From an uncultured Clostridia bacterium (GTDB lineage: Bacteria > Bacillota > Clostridia > UBA1381), in NCBI GenBank assembly GCA_934454035.1, contig CAKSFY010000100.1:1-8112 (forward strand): a DNA stretch of 8,112 nucleotides. Direction: 5' to 3'. The notes under the pieces are model-generated. The model saw only the letters and a program-made list of their open reading frames with translations. It made no database searches and was not told the origin of the DNA. Positions 1 through 7,226 of this stretch are shown here, piece after piece; within the stretch, counting starts at the first letter, position 1; each line of letters starts with the position of its first letter. The position numbers and the translations under genes are program-made.

Positions 1-286
1 GTCTTCCAAGTCCGTCAAATACTCTTCCCAGCATATCCTCCGAGACGGCAAGCTCCATTTGTCTGCCTGTAAAGCGCACTTTGCTTTCGGCAAGATTTAT
101 GCCGGCAGCATTTTCAAAAAGCTGTACAAGTGCATTGCTTCCGTCTATTTCCAGCACACGGCAGCGGCGTTTTTCTCCGTTTCCAAGCTCTATCTCGCCA
201 AGCTCGTTATATGTTACACCGCTTACATTTTTTACAAGCATCAAAGGTCCCGCAACCTCTTCGATTGTTCTGTACTCCTTCGGCAT
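1..286 (-). CDS. atpB: V/A-type ATPase subunit B, N-terminal part (runs off left edge)
   Basis: This is the non-catalytic nucleotide-binding subunit, which alternates with A in the cytoplasmic A3B3 hexamer (NtpB in Enterococcus). About 95 codons are present, read from ATG at 286. The protein opens MPKEYRTIEEVAGPLMLVKN, and later residues include GEIELGNGEKRRCRVLEIDG and, near the edge, a stretch ending MLGRVFDGLGR. That is the conserved N-terminal beta-barrel of the B family up to the start of the nucleotide-binding domain. The start overlaps the stop of A in a TAATG junction, and the ribosome binding site AGGGAGG lies inside the end of A, so the two are probably translationally coupled. The rest of the domain, including the arginine finger given to A, lies outside the window. 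The same letters are used for F-type genes, but this is the V/A-type B subunit. Confidence 0.95.
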   Translation of the reverse strand, partial: MPKEYRTIEEVAGPLMLVKNVSGVTYNELGEIELGNGEKRRCRVLEIDGSNALVQLFENAAGINLAESKVRFTGRQMELAVSEDMLGRVFDGLGR

Positions 287-2052
287 TATTTTTCCTCCCT
301 TCCGATTTCTTCGGCAATTTGCTTTTGCAGCTCATTCATAACCTTTTCCTGCTCAGCGTCGATATTATCCTCATGAACATACTTAAATCTTCCGATTTTT
401 TCCCTGACAGGCAAGACAGCAAGCTTTTCAACCGAAGCGCCCTTTTCGAGTGCTTCTGTACAAAGGTCGTAATAAGCCAAAATCAGTCTCATCATATATA
501 ATTGTTTTTTAAGACTTGTATATGTGTCAATCTCATGAAATGCAAGCTGATGCAGAAAATCTTCTCTTATCGAACGGGCGGTTTCCATTTTAAGTCTGTC
601 TCCCGGAGAAAGCGCATCCATTCCGACAAGCTTTACAATTTCTTCAAGTTCTGCTTCCTCCTGCAAAATTTTAAGCATACGCCCTCTTAATTCCATCCAG
701 TGCTCGTCCGCATTTTTTTTGTACCAATCGGTCAGTAAATCCACATATAAAGAATAACTGGTCAGCCAGTTAATAGCCGGAAAATGTCTTTTGTAAGCAA
801 GATTTGAGTCAAGTCCCCAGAACACCTTTACTATTCTTAAGGTTGCCTGCGAAACAGGCTCGGAAATATCTCCTCCCGGCGGGCTGACCGCTCCGATTGC
901 CGAAAGCGCGCCCTCGCGCCCGTCACTGCCGAGTGCAATAACCCGTCCGGCTCTTTCATAAAACTGTGCAAGACGGCTGCCCAAATATGCAGGATAACCC
1001 TCCTCACCGGGCATTTCTTCAAGTCTGCCGGACATTTCACGAAGTGCCTCTGCCCATCTGGAGGTAGAATCAGCCATAAGCGCAACACTGTAGCCCATAT
1101 CTCTGAAATACTCCGCAATAGTTATTCCGGTATAAATTGATGCCTCTCTTGCCGCAACCGGCATATCGGAGGTATTTGCAATAAGCACAGTCCGTTCCAT
1201 AAGCGACCTGCCTGTATGAGGGTCTATAAGCTCAGGAAATTCATTAAGAACATCTGTCATTTCATTTCCACGCTCACCGCAGCCGATATATATAACTATG
1301 TCCGCTTCCGCCCATTTTGCAAGCTGATGCTGAGTGACTGTTTTTCCGCTTCCGAAAGGTCCCGGAATGGCAGCAACACCTCCCTTTGCAATCGGGAACA
1401 TTGTGTCAACAACACGCTGACCGGTAATAAGAGGTTTATCGGGTGAAAGTTTCTTTTTATACGGTCTGCCCTTTCTGACAGGCCATTTCTGCATAAGCGT
1501 AATATCCCTGTCACCTTTTTCGGTCTGTACAACACAGACGGTATCGGTCACAGTAAATTCTCCTCCGGAGATACTTTTTATAACTCCGTTTATTCCCACA
1601 GGCACCATTATCTTGTGGACGACAATATCGGTTTCATTAACCGTTCCGATTATATCACCGCCGGTTACTTTGTCCCCTTCCTTTAAAATCGGGGTAAATT
1701 CCCACTTTTTATCCCTTTTAAGTGAAGCAACCTCCACACCTCTGTCAAGGTTGTTTCCGCATATTTTCATAATATCGTCAAGCGGTCTTTGTATTCCGTC
1801 AAAAATACTGCCGATAAGTCCCGGTCCCAGCTCAACGCTGAGCGGTTCATCCGTAGATTCCACCGGCTCGCCCGTTCCGAGTCCGGAGGTTTCCTCATAG
1901 ACCTGAATACTTGCACGGTCTCCGTGCATTTCTATTATTTCGCCGATAAGTCTTTTTTCGCTGACGCGTACCACGTCAAACATATTTGCATTACGCATAT
2001 TTTCGGCTATAACAAGAGGTCCGCTGACTTTAACTATTGTTCCGTTGCTCAT
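286..2052 (-). CDS. atpA: V/A-type ATPase catalytic subunit A
   Basis: This is the catalytic subunit of the rotary V/A-type ATPase (NtpA in Enterococcus), which hydrolyses or makes ATP at the A/B interfaces. The 588-residue length is normal for the family. The beta-barrel covers about residues 1-75. The A-specific bulge domain, absent from B, lies at about 110-185. The P-loop GPFGSGKT is at 231-238 (Lys237, Thr238). The catalytic glutamate is in CGERGNEM (Glu260). A Walker B-like VALMADSTSRW stands at 323-333 and the MPGEEGYPAYL loop at 347-357. A helical C-terminal domain follows. The ATG at 2052 has GGAAGAAGG just upstream and lies 14 bp after the stop of F. All key residues are intact, so the enzyme should be active. 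It is not the F-type alpha subunit, which lacks the bulge domain. Confidence 0.98.
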   Translation of the reverse strand: MSNGTIVKVSGPLVIAENMRNANMFDVVRVSEKRLIGEIIEMHGDRASIQVYEETSGLGTGEPVESTDEPLSVELGPGLIGSIFDGIQRPLDDIMKICGNNLDRGVEVASLKRDKKWEFTPILKEGDKVTGGDIIGTVNETDIVVHKIMVPVGINGVIKSISGGEFTVTDTVCVVQTEKGDRDITLMQKWPVRKGRPYKKKLSPDKPLITGQRVVDTMFPIAKGGVAAIPGPFGSGKTVTQHQLAKWAEADIVIYIGCGERGNEMTDVLNEFPELIDPHTGRSLMERTVLIANTSDMPVAAREASIYTGITIAEYFRDMGYSVALMADSTSRWAEALREMSGRLEEMPGEEGYPAYLGSRLAQFYERAGRVIALGSDGREGALSAIGAVSPPGGDISEPVSQATLRIVKVFWGLDSNLAYKRHFPAINWLTSYSLYVDLLTDWYKKNADEHWMELRGRMLKILQEEAELEEIVKLVGMDALSPGDRLKMETARSIREDFLHQLAFHEIDTYTSLKKQLYMMRLILAYYDLCTEALEKGASVEKLAVLPVREKIGRFKYVHEDNIDAEQEKVMNELQKQIAEEIGREEK

Positions 2053-2066
2053 ATTTTACCTTCTTC

Positions 2067-2369
2067 CTATATAATATCAGAACCTACCGCTTTTACAATA
2101 GATTTATTTACCTCTGCCATTCCTGCACCGGTGTTTCCTTTTACTCCCGGTATCGGAATAATTGCAGGCTTGTAACTGAAACGATACTTTTCTATTTCAT
2201 CCGGGATTTCGGCAGCAAGTTTTTCTGTAATATATATAATCCCAAAATCGTCCGAGCGGCTTAAAATTTTAGCCGCCTCCTCCCTGTCCTCCGTCGGAAA
2301 AACAGTCATTCCAAGTGCCGCAAAGCCGTAAACGCTTTCTTTATCCCCGATAACCGCCACTCTATACAT
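2067..2369 (-). CDS. atpF: V/A-type ATPase subunit F (central stalk)
   Basis: This small central-stalk subunit (NtpG in Enterococcus) binds the D shaft and helps couple rotation to ATP turnover. It has 100 residues, the usual size. Family marks are the N-terminal strand and loop MYRVAVIGDKESVYGFAALG, the FGIIYITE strand in mid-protein, and the PAIIPIPG motif followed by a glycine-rich segment (residues about 75-90). This is the Rossmann-like fold of the family. The start ATG at 2369 lies within the last codons of C, an 8-bp ATGTATAG overlap, so translation is probably coupled to C. A follows after 14 bp. The F-type gene called atpF encodes the unrelated b subunit. Confidence 0.95.
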   Translation of the reverse strand: MYRVAVIGDKESVYGFAALGMTVFPTEDREEAAKILSRSDDFGIIYITEKLAAEIPDEIEKYRFSYKPAIIPIPGVKGNTGAGMAEVNKSIVKAVGSDII

Positions 2370-3252
2370 ATGTCCTCAGCATCCTTTCTTTTATTGCACT
2401 TTGAGCAAGTCCCGCATGCCCTGCATTTGCAATAAGTCTTAAATTACGCTGTTCTGCCTTGCGCGCACAGTAGTATGCGACCAAAGGCTCAATCCCGAAA
2501 TCTATCAGCGCTGCTTCACTCATCAAAGACATAATCCTGTCGGCACATTCCTTTTCCAGTTCCGGCAAAGATTTTATTTCCGCCAATTCCGCGTATCCGC
2601 AAGCCTCAATATACGAATCTGCAGTTCCTCTCATCACTGCTGCCGCCAATTCCTCCGTATTAATTCCGTCGCATTCGGCAAATGCATATCTGAGAACATT
2701 TTCATCCGCTCCCGAAAGCCTTTTTGCAAGCTTTATATCAGCGAAAACTACCGTTTCATTAGCCAATTTTCTACAAAATTCATTTTCCGGTGCGAGGTGT
2801 ATCATAGCTTCGAGCGAAGCTTTGTCGATAAACATATCAAACAGCCGTCCGTCAGCCGTTGATGTTAAAAGCTCATATCCCGACTCAGCAGCCGCTCCAA
2901 TCCACTCGGGCAGGCTGTCAAAATTTTTTCTCTGCACAGATTCATACAAAAAATCAATGTCAATAATGCTCGGGGCAATACAGTATTTTCTTCCGTCAAC
3001 GCCTGCCATAAGTCCCTTTGACACTGCCTTGAAATTATGAAAATCATTGCGGACAATCAAAAACTCCAAAGCGGTCTTATCAGGCGCAATTCCCGACAAA
3101 TAGTCCCACGTCTCGGATAATATATTCTCATAATCCGAAATCTCTTCACTTGTCTCATCTGCGGCAAGACGTTCAAAAAAGCTTTTTGATTTAAGCTCTG
3201 TTTCCTTGGCACGGACGTTTGTCACCGCATAAGTGTAATCAATATCCTTCAT
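2362..3252 (-). CDS. atpC: V/A-type ATPase subunit C (central-stalk socket, d-like)
   Basis: This is the funnel-shaped subunit that seats the central shaft on the membrane c-ring (NtpC in Enterococcus; yeast Vma6/d family). I start it at the ATG at 3252, giving 296 residues. That ATG has TTGGAG upstream with 6 bp of spacing. The frame is also open to a TTG at 3264, but that codon is itself part of the ribosome binding site, so the four-residue-longer form is less likely. The protein is almost all helical. It carries an N-terminal YAVTNVRAKE-type helix, the family segment NDFHNFKAVSKGLMAG at about residues 92-107, and a C-terminal ending in GLAQSAIKERM. Length is slightly below the common 310-340. 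It overlaps F by 8 bp and follows E by 15 bp. Confidence 0.93.
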   Translation of the reverse strand: MKDIDYTYAVTNVRAKETELKSKSFFERLAADETSEEISDYENILSETWDYLSGIAPDKTALEFLIVRNDFHNFKAVSKGLMAGVDGRKYCIAPSIIDIDFLYESVQRKNFDSLPEWIGAAAESGYELLTSTADGRLFDMFIDKASLEAMIHLAPENEFCRKLANETVVFADIKLAKRLSGADENVLRYAFAECDGINTEELAAAVMRGTADSYIEACGYAELAEIKSLPELEKECADRIMSLMSEAALIDFGIEPLVAYYCARKAEQRNLRLIANAGHAGLAQSAIKERMLRTYV

Positions 3253-3267
3253 ATTCTTCTCCAAAAA

Positions 3268-3849
3268 TCACTTAATTATCTGGTATAATTTGTCCTTTAT
3301 AATATCCGATTTTTCGGCAATCAGCTCAGAAACGGCACAATTTTCTTCTATTCCGCCGTAGGCAATTATGCACCCTCCGTTTATGTCTGAGGTCTTTTCG
3401 GAAACGGTCAGACTGCCTCCTTCCGGAAGTGCTGCATTTACTTTTTGCAAAAAATCCTTCGGCATATTTTTTTTGTCACGTTCGTTAAGCTGCAAAATGC
3501 CCTGCTCATTATGAGCATTTTTTATAATCAGCATAAAAAGCATATCAAAATATTTATCGGAATTTATAATCTCATTCTGAGCATAAGTTACGGCAGAATC
3601 AATTATTTCCGATTTTGCCGACAATACGGCTCGCTTTATATAAGCTTCCGCTCCGCTTTTACCGCTTTCCGATATAATTTCTGCTTTCTTTTCAGCCTCG
3701 GAAATTATCTTCGCAGCATCAAGCTCCGCCTCTTTTTTTGCATGCTCTTTTTTTTCTTCTGCTTCAAGCTTTGCTGCTTTGATAATTTCTTCGGCACGGG
3801 CATTCCCGTCCTGTTCTATTTTAAGAAGTATTTCTTCCAGTCCGTTCAT
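3268..3849 (-). CDS. atpE: V/A-type ATPase subunit E (peripheral stalk)
   Basis: This peripheral-stalk subunit (NtpE in Enterococcus) pairs with the H/G-type subunit and ties the A3B3 head to the stator subunit I. It has 193 residues, typical for the family. Residues about 1-75 form a long charged coiled coil rich in Ala, Glu and Lys (for example IIKAAKLEAEEKKEHAKKEA). The C-terminal globular half has the family pattern with GGCIIAYGGIEENCAVSELI at about 158-177. The ATG at 3849 is 12 bp after the stop of K, and a purine-rich GAGGGTGAT provides the ribosome binding site. It should not be confused with F-type atpE, which encodes subunit c; the c-ring role here belongs to K. Confidence 0.95.
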   Translation of the reverse strand: MNGLEEILLKIEQDGNARAEEIIKAAKLEAEEKKEHAKKEAELDAAKIISEAEKKAEIISESGKSGAEAYIKRAVLSAKSEIIDSAVTYAQNEIINSDKYFDMLFMLIIKNAHNEQGILQLNERDKKNMPKDFLQKVNAALPEGGSLTVSEKTSDINGGCIIAYGGIEENCAVSELIAEKSDIIKDKLYQIIK

Positions 3850-3861
3850 AACAAATCACCC

Positions 3862-4332
3862 TCAAATGTTATAAATAATAAGAATTGAAATAAGCAATGC
3901 CAAAATAGCATATGTTTCAACCATTGCCGCCATTATAATTGCTTTGCCGCTTTCCTCAGGCTTTTTGGCAATTATATTAACACCTGCCGCTGCGGCTCTT
4001 CCCTGAGCTATTCCCGAGAAAAGCCCCCCGAAAGCTATCGGCAATGACGCTCCGAAGTACATAAGTCCCTGCATTGTTCCGATTTCCGCTGCCGAACCGC
4101 CCAAAACTCCTATTCTGCTCAAAAGAAGTACCGATACAAGCAATCCGTAAAGTCCCTGTGTACCCGGCAAAAGCTGCAAAATAAGCGCCTTGCTGAACTT
4201 AGACGGATCGTGGCTTACCAATCCGGCAGCCGCCTCTCCTACAAGTCCCACGCCCTTTGCACTGCCTATGCCTGCAAACAATGCGGCAAATGCCGCCCCG
4301 ATAATTGCCAATGCCAAACCCAAATCATTCAT
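3862..4332 (-). CDS. ntpK: V/A-type ATPase subunit K (membrane rotor proteolipid, probable Na+ type)
   Basis: This is the c-ring subunit that carries the coupling ion through the membrane. It has 156 residues and four membrane helices arranged as two duplicated hairpins. The first hairpin has LLPGTQGLYG (residues 54-63). The second has GIAQGRAAAAG (107-117) and MVETYAILALL (137-147), with Glu139 as the only ring carboxylate, so each four-helix subunit carries one ion site. Thr58, Gln59, Gln110 and Glu139 match the residues known to hold Na+ in Enterococcus hirae NtpK, so Na+ transport is inferred. The frame stays open upstream, but the ATG at 4332 has AAGGAG with 7 bp of spacing and gives the standard N-terminus. 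Longer forms would fall in the end of ntpI. It overlaps ntpI by 8 bp (ATGAATGA). Confidence 0.97.
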   Translation of the reverse strand: MNDLGLALAIIGAAFAALFAGIGSAKGVGLVGEAAAGLVSHDPSKFSKALILQLLPGTQGLYGLLVSVLLLSRIGVLGGSAAEIGTMQGLMYFGASLPIAFGGLFSGIAQGRAAAAGVNIIAKKPEESGKAIIMAAMVETYAILALLISILIIYNI

Positions 4333-6295
4333 AAATATTCTCCTTTTCAAATTTAATATATTTTGTATTTGCCCTAAGCGGATTAAATGCTCTGCCGCCG
4401 CCCTCATAAAACTTTGAAAAAAGTTCCACAAACTGCAGTCTGTCGGCATGAACATATGCACCGAGAAGATTTATTCCCATATTTGCAGTATGCCCTATAA
4501 TTCCGACAACGATGAGCATTGCCGCTTTAACAGCCGTATTCTGCGGCATAGTGCCGATCAGATTTATTACGCTTGCTATACTTCCTGTTGCAAGACCCAA
4601 AGCAAGCAGACGCGAATATGAAAGAATATCGCTCAAATATCCGGTTGCAATATTATAAAGTCCGTAAATGCCACCGAAAAAACGCATAAATATATTTTTT
4701 CCGCTTCTTCCTGCAGTAAGAAGTATAAGCACACCTCCGGCAATCGCAAGATATTTGCCTATAGATATATAAATTGCAGGTACTTCCGTAAGAATACTTG
4801 CCGCCATTGGTGCAACACCGAGTATTGCCAGATATATCGGTACACTTTCGGAAAAAGCGTCAAACCGCCTGCCCTCTTTCCACAATATTTTAAAATTGAC
4901 CGCAAGTCCCAAAAACAGATGTGCAATCCCCAATGCAAAGCTGAAAAGCAACAGTTTTATCGGATCGCTAATCGGCTCGAACCACAAGGCGGTCGTAACA
5001 ATTTCCTTTCCGAAAAAATTCTTTGCTATTACCTGCGGCAAATCTCCGAACCAGCTTCCGAACAAAATTCCCCAAAAAAGTGTGGATACACCGCAGTTTC
5101 TGAACATTTTAAGACTTTTTTTCAGAGAGCCTTCAACCGCAAATTTTTTCAGTGCAAAGCTCGTTCCGAGTAATATCATCAGTCCGTAGCCGGCATCCGA
5201 AAGCATCATTCCGAAAAACAAATAGTAGAAAAATGCCATTACCGAGCTCGGATCTACGTCCCTCTTATTCGGGAGCGCGTACATCGCCGTTATTCCCTCA
5301 ACCGGTTCTGCAAAAGTCCCGTTTTCAAGCTTTACGGGAACATCCTCATTCTCTTCCGGCTCTGTCACGGATATTGCCGCCGTATACTTTTTATCAAATT
5401 CAGCCATAAGACCGTTTACATATTTTTTTGGGATATATCCGCTCAGAATAACAGTATTTTCCGTCATTCCCAGTTTGCCGATTGCTTTATATTTATCAAG
5501 CCGCATTGCCAGGAAATCAACAAGAAATTCAATATCCCCGATATATGCCGACAATGCTCTCAGCTTGTTTTCATATTCCGATATTTCTGACCGGTATTTT
5601 TTTATTTTGTTTTCAATCTCTGCCGACTCCTCTTTCGGAGTTAACCTTCCGCTGCCGGCAGCGCGAACAAATCCGTTATTTCTTAAATTTTTCAGCACTT
5701 CATTTGAGGATTTATGGCAAGTTACCGCCACGCAGGTCTGTTCTCTGCCTGCGGAAGCTATATCGACCGCAACCGGTGCGTCTGCTATCTCCTCAATGCG
5801 CTTTGAATCAGCTTCGCCCGGGATTGATCCGATATAGGTGTCAGTCGTTTTTGTACCCGAAAAGCCGCGCGGCAAATCCAATCCGAGCCAAGGTTTCAGG
5901 CTGTCGATTTCCGTTTGCGCTTTTGCAATTTCCGACTCTGCTCCGCTTATTTTCTTTTCATAATCAAGCGCCTGTCTGCAAAGAGATAGCGTTTTGTCGG
6001 TTTCTTCTTTTCTTTGAGCAAACTTTTGCGTACTCATTGCACGCCTCCCGGCAAGTGCGTCAAACGGTGATTTCTTCGTCTCTGAAAACAATTTAAGATA
6101 TTCAAGTGCCGATTCGGCGGTTGTCAGATTTCTTTCAATCATCGCCGTTAATGAGTTTGTATTAAGCTTTACGATTTTTTCGTCCGTTTCATCCGTCAGT
6201 TCGACAGCTCCTCTGCGCTGAAGCCGCTCTACTATATTTTTACTGTCGGCAGACAAGGCAATAATCTCAATCCTTTGCATTTGAAGCTTTGCCAA
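4325..6295 (-). CDS. ntpI: V/A-type ATPase subunit I (membrane stator, a-subunit counterpart)
   Basis: This stator subunit forms the two ion half-channels beside the K ring and anchors the peripheral stalks. It has 656 residues. The cytoplasmic N-terminal part (about 1-345) has two long coiled-coil stretches near 95-135 and 222-250. The C-terminal half has about seven or eight membrane helices beginning near 350. Family motifs are FGMMLSDAGYGL (361-372), LSYSRLLALGLATG (558-571) and the C-terminal DRLQFVELFSKFYEGGG (618-634). Arg562 and Arg619 match the arginines that release the ion from the ring glutamate (yeast Vph1 Arg735 and Arg799). The start is a TTG at 6295 with GGAGGGGG about 9 bp upstream. 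The in-frame ATG at 6280 lacks such a site and would trim the conserved first strand. Confidence 0.95.
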   Translation of the reverse strand: MAKLQMQRIEIIALSADSKNIVERLQRRGAVELTDETDEKIVKLNTNSLTAMIERNLTTAESALEYLKLFSETKKSPFDALAGRRAMSTQKFAQRKEETDKTLSLCRQALDYEKKISGAESEIAKAQTEIDSLKPWLGLDLPRGFSGTKTTDTYIGSIPGEADSKRIEEIADAPVAVDIASAGREQTCVAVTCHKSSNEVLKNLRNNGFVRAAGSGRLTPKEESAEIENKIKKYRSEISEYENKLRALSAYIGDIEFLVDFLAMRLDKYKAIGKLGMTENTVILSGYIPKKYVNGLMAEFDKKYTAAISVTEPEENEDVPVKLENGTFAEPVEGITAMYALPNKRDVDPSSVMAFFYYLFFGMMLSDAGYGLMILLGTSFALKKFAVEGSLKKSLKMFRNCGVSTLFWGILFGSWFGDLPQVIAKNFFGKEIVTTALWFEPISDPIKLLLFSFALGIAHLFLGLAVNFKILWKEGRRFDAFSESVPIYLAILGVAPMAASILTEVPAIYISIGKYLAIAGGVLILLTAGRSGKNIFMRFFGGIYGLYNIATGYLSDILSYSRLLALGLATGSIASVINLIGTMPQNTAVKAAMLIVVGIIGHTANMGINLLGAYVHADRLQFVELFSKFYEGGGRAFNPLRANTKYIKFEKENIYE

Positions 6296-6321
6296 TATTC
6301 TCAGCCCCCTCCGATAAAATG

Positions 6322-6633
6322 TCAGCTAAACAAAATTTCCGATATAATCTCTGTTGCTTTTTCATTTACAAGTTGCGAATTTTTTTTAATTTCTTTTTTT
6401 CTTTCTTCAGCAGCCGACTTTGCACTGTTCATACAATCGTCCGCGCACTTTTGTGTCGCGGCTTTTATTTTTTCCGCATTTTTCTTTGCTTCTGAAATTA
6501 TTTTATCTCTTATTTCTTTTGCCTCCGCAGCCGCCTGCTCCGTTATCTCATCCGCCTGCTTACGCGCTTTTGCAATTTTATCGGAAACCTCCGATTCTTT
6601 ATTTAAAACCGCTTCAACATTTTTTGTAGCCAT
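6322..6633 (-). CDS. V/A-type ATPase peripheral-stalk subunit H/G-like
   Basis: This 103-residue protein is almost entirely a charged coiled coil (AKARKQADEITEQAAAEAKE at about 21-40, then KIISEAKKNAEKIKAAT), followed by a short EKATEIISEIL tail. This composition, its length and its place directly ahead of I match AhaH of the archaeal A-type ATPase operons and the G-type subunit of Enterococcus (NtpF). Those proteins pair with E to form the peripheral stalk. Sequence alone cannot prove this, because coiled coils look alike; operon position carries much of the argument. The ATG at 6633 has a strong AAAGGAGGAG site that contains the last codons of the marR-type gene upstream, so the two are probably coupled. 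The gap to ntpI is 26 bp. Confidence 0.88.
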   Translation of the reverse strand: MATKNVEAVLNKESEVSDKIAKARKQADEITEQAAAEAKEIRDKIISEAKKNAEKIKAATQKCADDCMNSAKSAAEERKKEIKKNSQLVNEKATEIISEILFS

Positions 6634-6639
6634 AAGCTG

Positions 6640-7074
6640 TCACTCCTCCTTTATTCTTTGGACATTCGCTTCTATAATATTGCTTATTTCTCTGTACGAT
6701 TGCCTGAGCTCGGGAGTCAGCCCCTCAGAAACCTTGTCCAAAAACTGATTTTGAATCTGTTTTCCCTCATTAATAATATCGTCTGCCTTTTTTGTACATT
6801 CAAGATAAATTTTACGTCGGTCATTTTCATCCCGTTCTCTTTTAATATATCCGTCCTTAACCAAATTATCGACATGAAACGAAATAAGGCTTGGCTTTAT
6901 CAAGCATAATTTTGAAATATCCTTTGCGGTATTATACTCCGGATTATTCGCCAAAAATAACAAAATATATACGGCATTCTGTGCCATGTGCCTTTTTTCA
7001 CACATTTCCTTAAATTGAGCATCATACGCAATCTTTAAATTACGCGCAAATTTAAACAGTCCGGCAATTTCCAT
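6640..7074 (-). CDS. MarR-family transcriptional regulator heading the ATPase operon
   Basis: This is a dimeric winged-helix DNA-binding protein of about 144 residues. Numbered from the ATG at 7074, the N-terminal dimerisation helices span about 1-30. The helix-turn-helix is at about 48-72, with recognition helix IKPSLISFHVDNLVKDGYI (59-77). The wing is RERDENDRRKIYLECT (79-94) and carries the conserved Asp-Arg pair of MarR proteins. The C-terminal dimer helices follow. The frame opens two codons earlier at a GTG (7080), but the AAAGG site sits 9 bp from the ATG and only 3 bp from the GTG, so I prefer the ATG. It is the first gene after the consensus promoter and its stop lies inside the ribosome binding site of the next gene. 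A palindrome by its promoter suggests autorepression. The ligand is unknown, and only one cysteine upstream of the helix-turn-helix and two more later are visible. Confidence 0.93.
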   Translation of the reverse strand: MEIAGLFKFARNLKIAYDAQFKEMCEKRHMAQNAVYILLFLANNPEYNTAKDISKLCLIKPSLISFHVDNLVKDGYIKRERDENDRRKIYLECTKKADDIINEGKQIQNQFLDKVSEGLTPELRQSYREISNIIEANVQRIKEE

Positions 7075-7097
7075 CTTCACAAACCTTTCAATCTTAA

Positions 7098-7117
7098 ATA
7101 GTTCAATATTGATTTAT
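7098..7117. promoter_or_regulatory. Candidate MarR operator
   Basis: This is a 20-bp imperfect palindrome (8 of 10 pairs match) around the perfect decamer TCAATATTGA at 7103-7112. The outer bases ATAGT/TTTAT give the TAGTTCAATATTGA look of many MarR-family operators. It lies about 5-25 bp downstream of the predicted start of the minus-strand transcript. A further copy of one half-site, ATATTGAA at 7121-7128, forms an inverted repeat with TTCAATAT at 7102-7109 and touches the -10 box. Binding here would block the ATPase operon promoter. That the adjacent MarR protein binds is an inference. Confidence 0.6.
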
Positions 7118-7137
7118 ATTATATTGAATTATATCAT
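7109..7137 (+). promoter_or_regulatory. Candidate plus-strand promoter for the cupin gene
   Basis: TTGATT (7109-7114) and TATCAT (7132-7137) are 17 bp apart and match the sigma-A boxes at 4 and 5 of 6 positions. The predicted start is near 7144, giving a leader of about 80 bases. The boxes overlap both the minus-strand -10 box and the inverted repeat, so the two divergent promoters would compete and could share one repressor. AT-rich DNA produces such matches by chance, so this is only a candidate; no better plus-strand promoter was found before 7227. Confidence 0.35.
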
Positions 7138-7156
7138 ACTGCAACATTTTTGTCAA
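7128..7156 (-). promoter_or_regulatory. Sigma-A promoter of the marR-ATPase operon
   Basis: On the minus strand the -35 box TTGACA (7156-7151) and -10 box TATAAT (7133-7128) are both perfect and 17 bp apart. A TG one base before the -10 makes it extended (TGATATAAT). Transcription should start near 7121, leaving a leader of about 47 bases before the marR-type start. No other promoter of this quality was seen between here and the left edge, so this one probably drives the whole operon. Such a strong promoter would be expected to need repression, consistent with the nearby operator. Confidence 0.85.
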
Positions 7157-7226
7157 TACATTTTTTTATATTATTTGTAATTTAATCAATAAATATGAGC
7201 ATAATAAATTAAAGGAGGCTGAATAA

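Noticed and set aside
4333..4461. Upstream extension of the K subunit frame adding 43 residues
   Set aside because: It lies within the end of ntpI, lacks a ribosome binding site and does not resemble any proteolipid N-terminus. The ATG at 4332 gives the standard 156-residue protein.
5482..6096. Long plus-strand open frame opposite ntpI
   Set aside because: The residue make-up is typical of an antisense shadow (many Arg, Pro, Leu, Ser), and the minus strand carries the clear stator gene.
7150..7174. Plus-strand promoter TTGTCA with TATTAT for the cupin gene
   Set aside because: The spacing is only 13 bp, too short for sigma-A.
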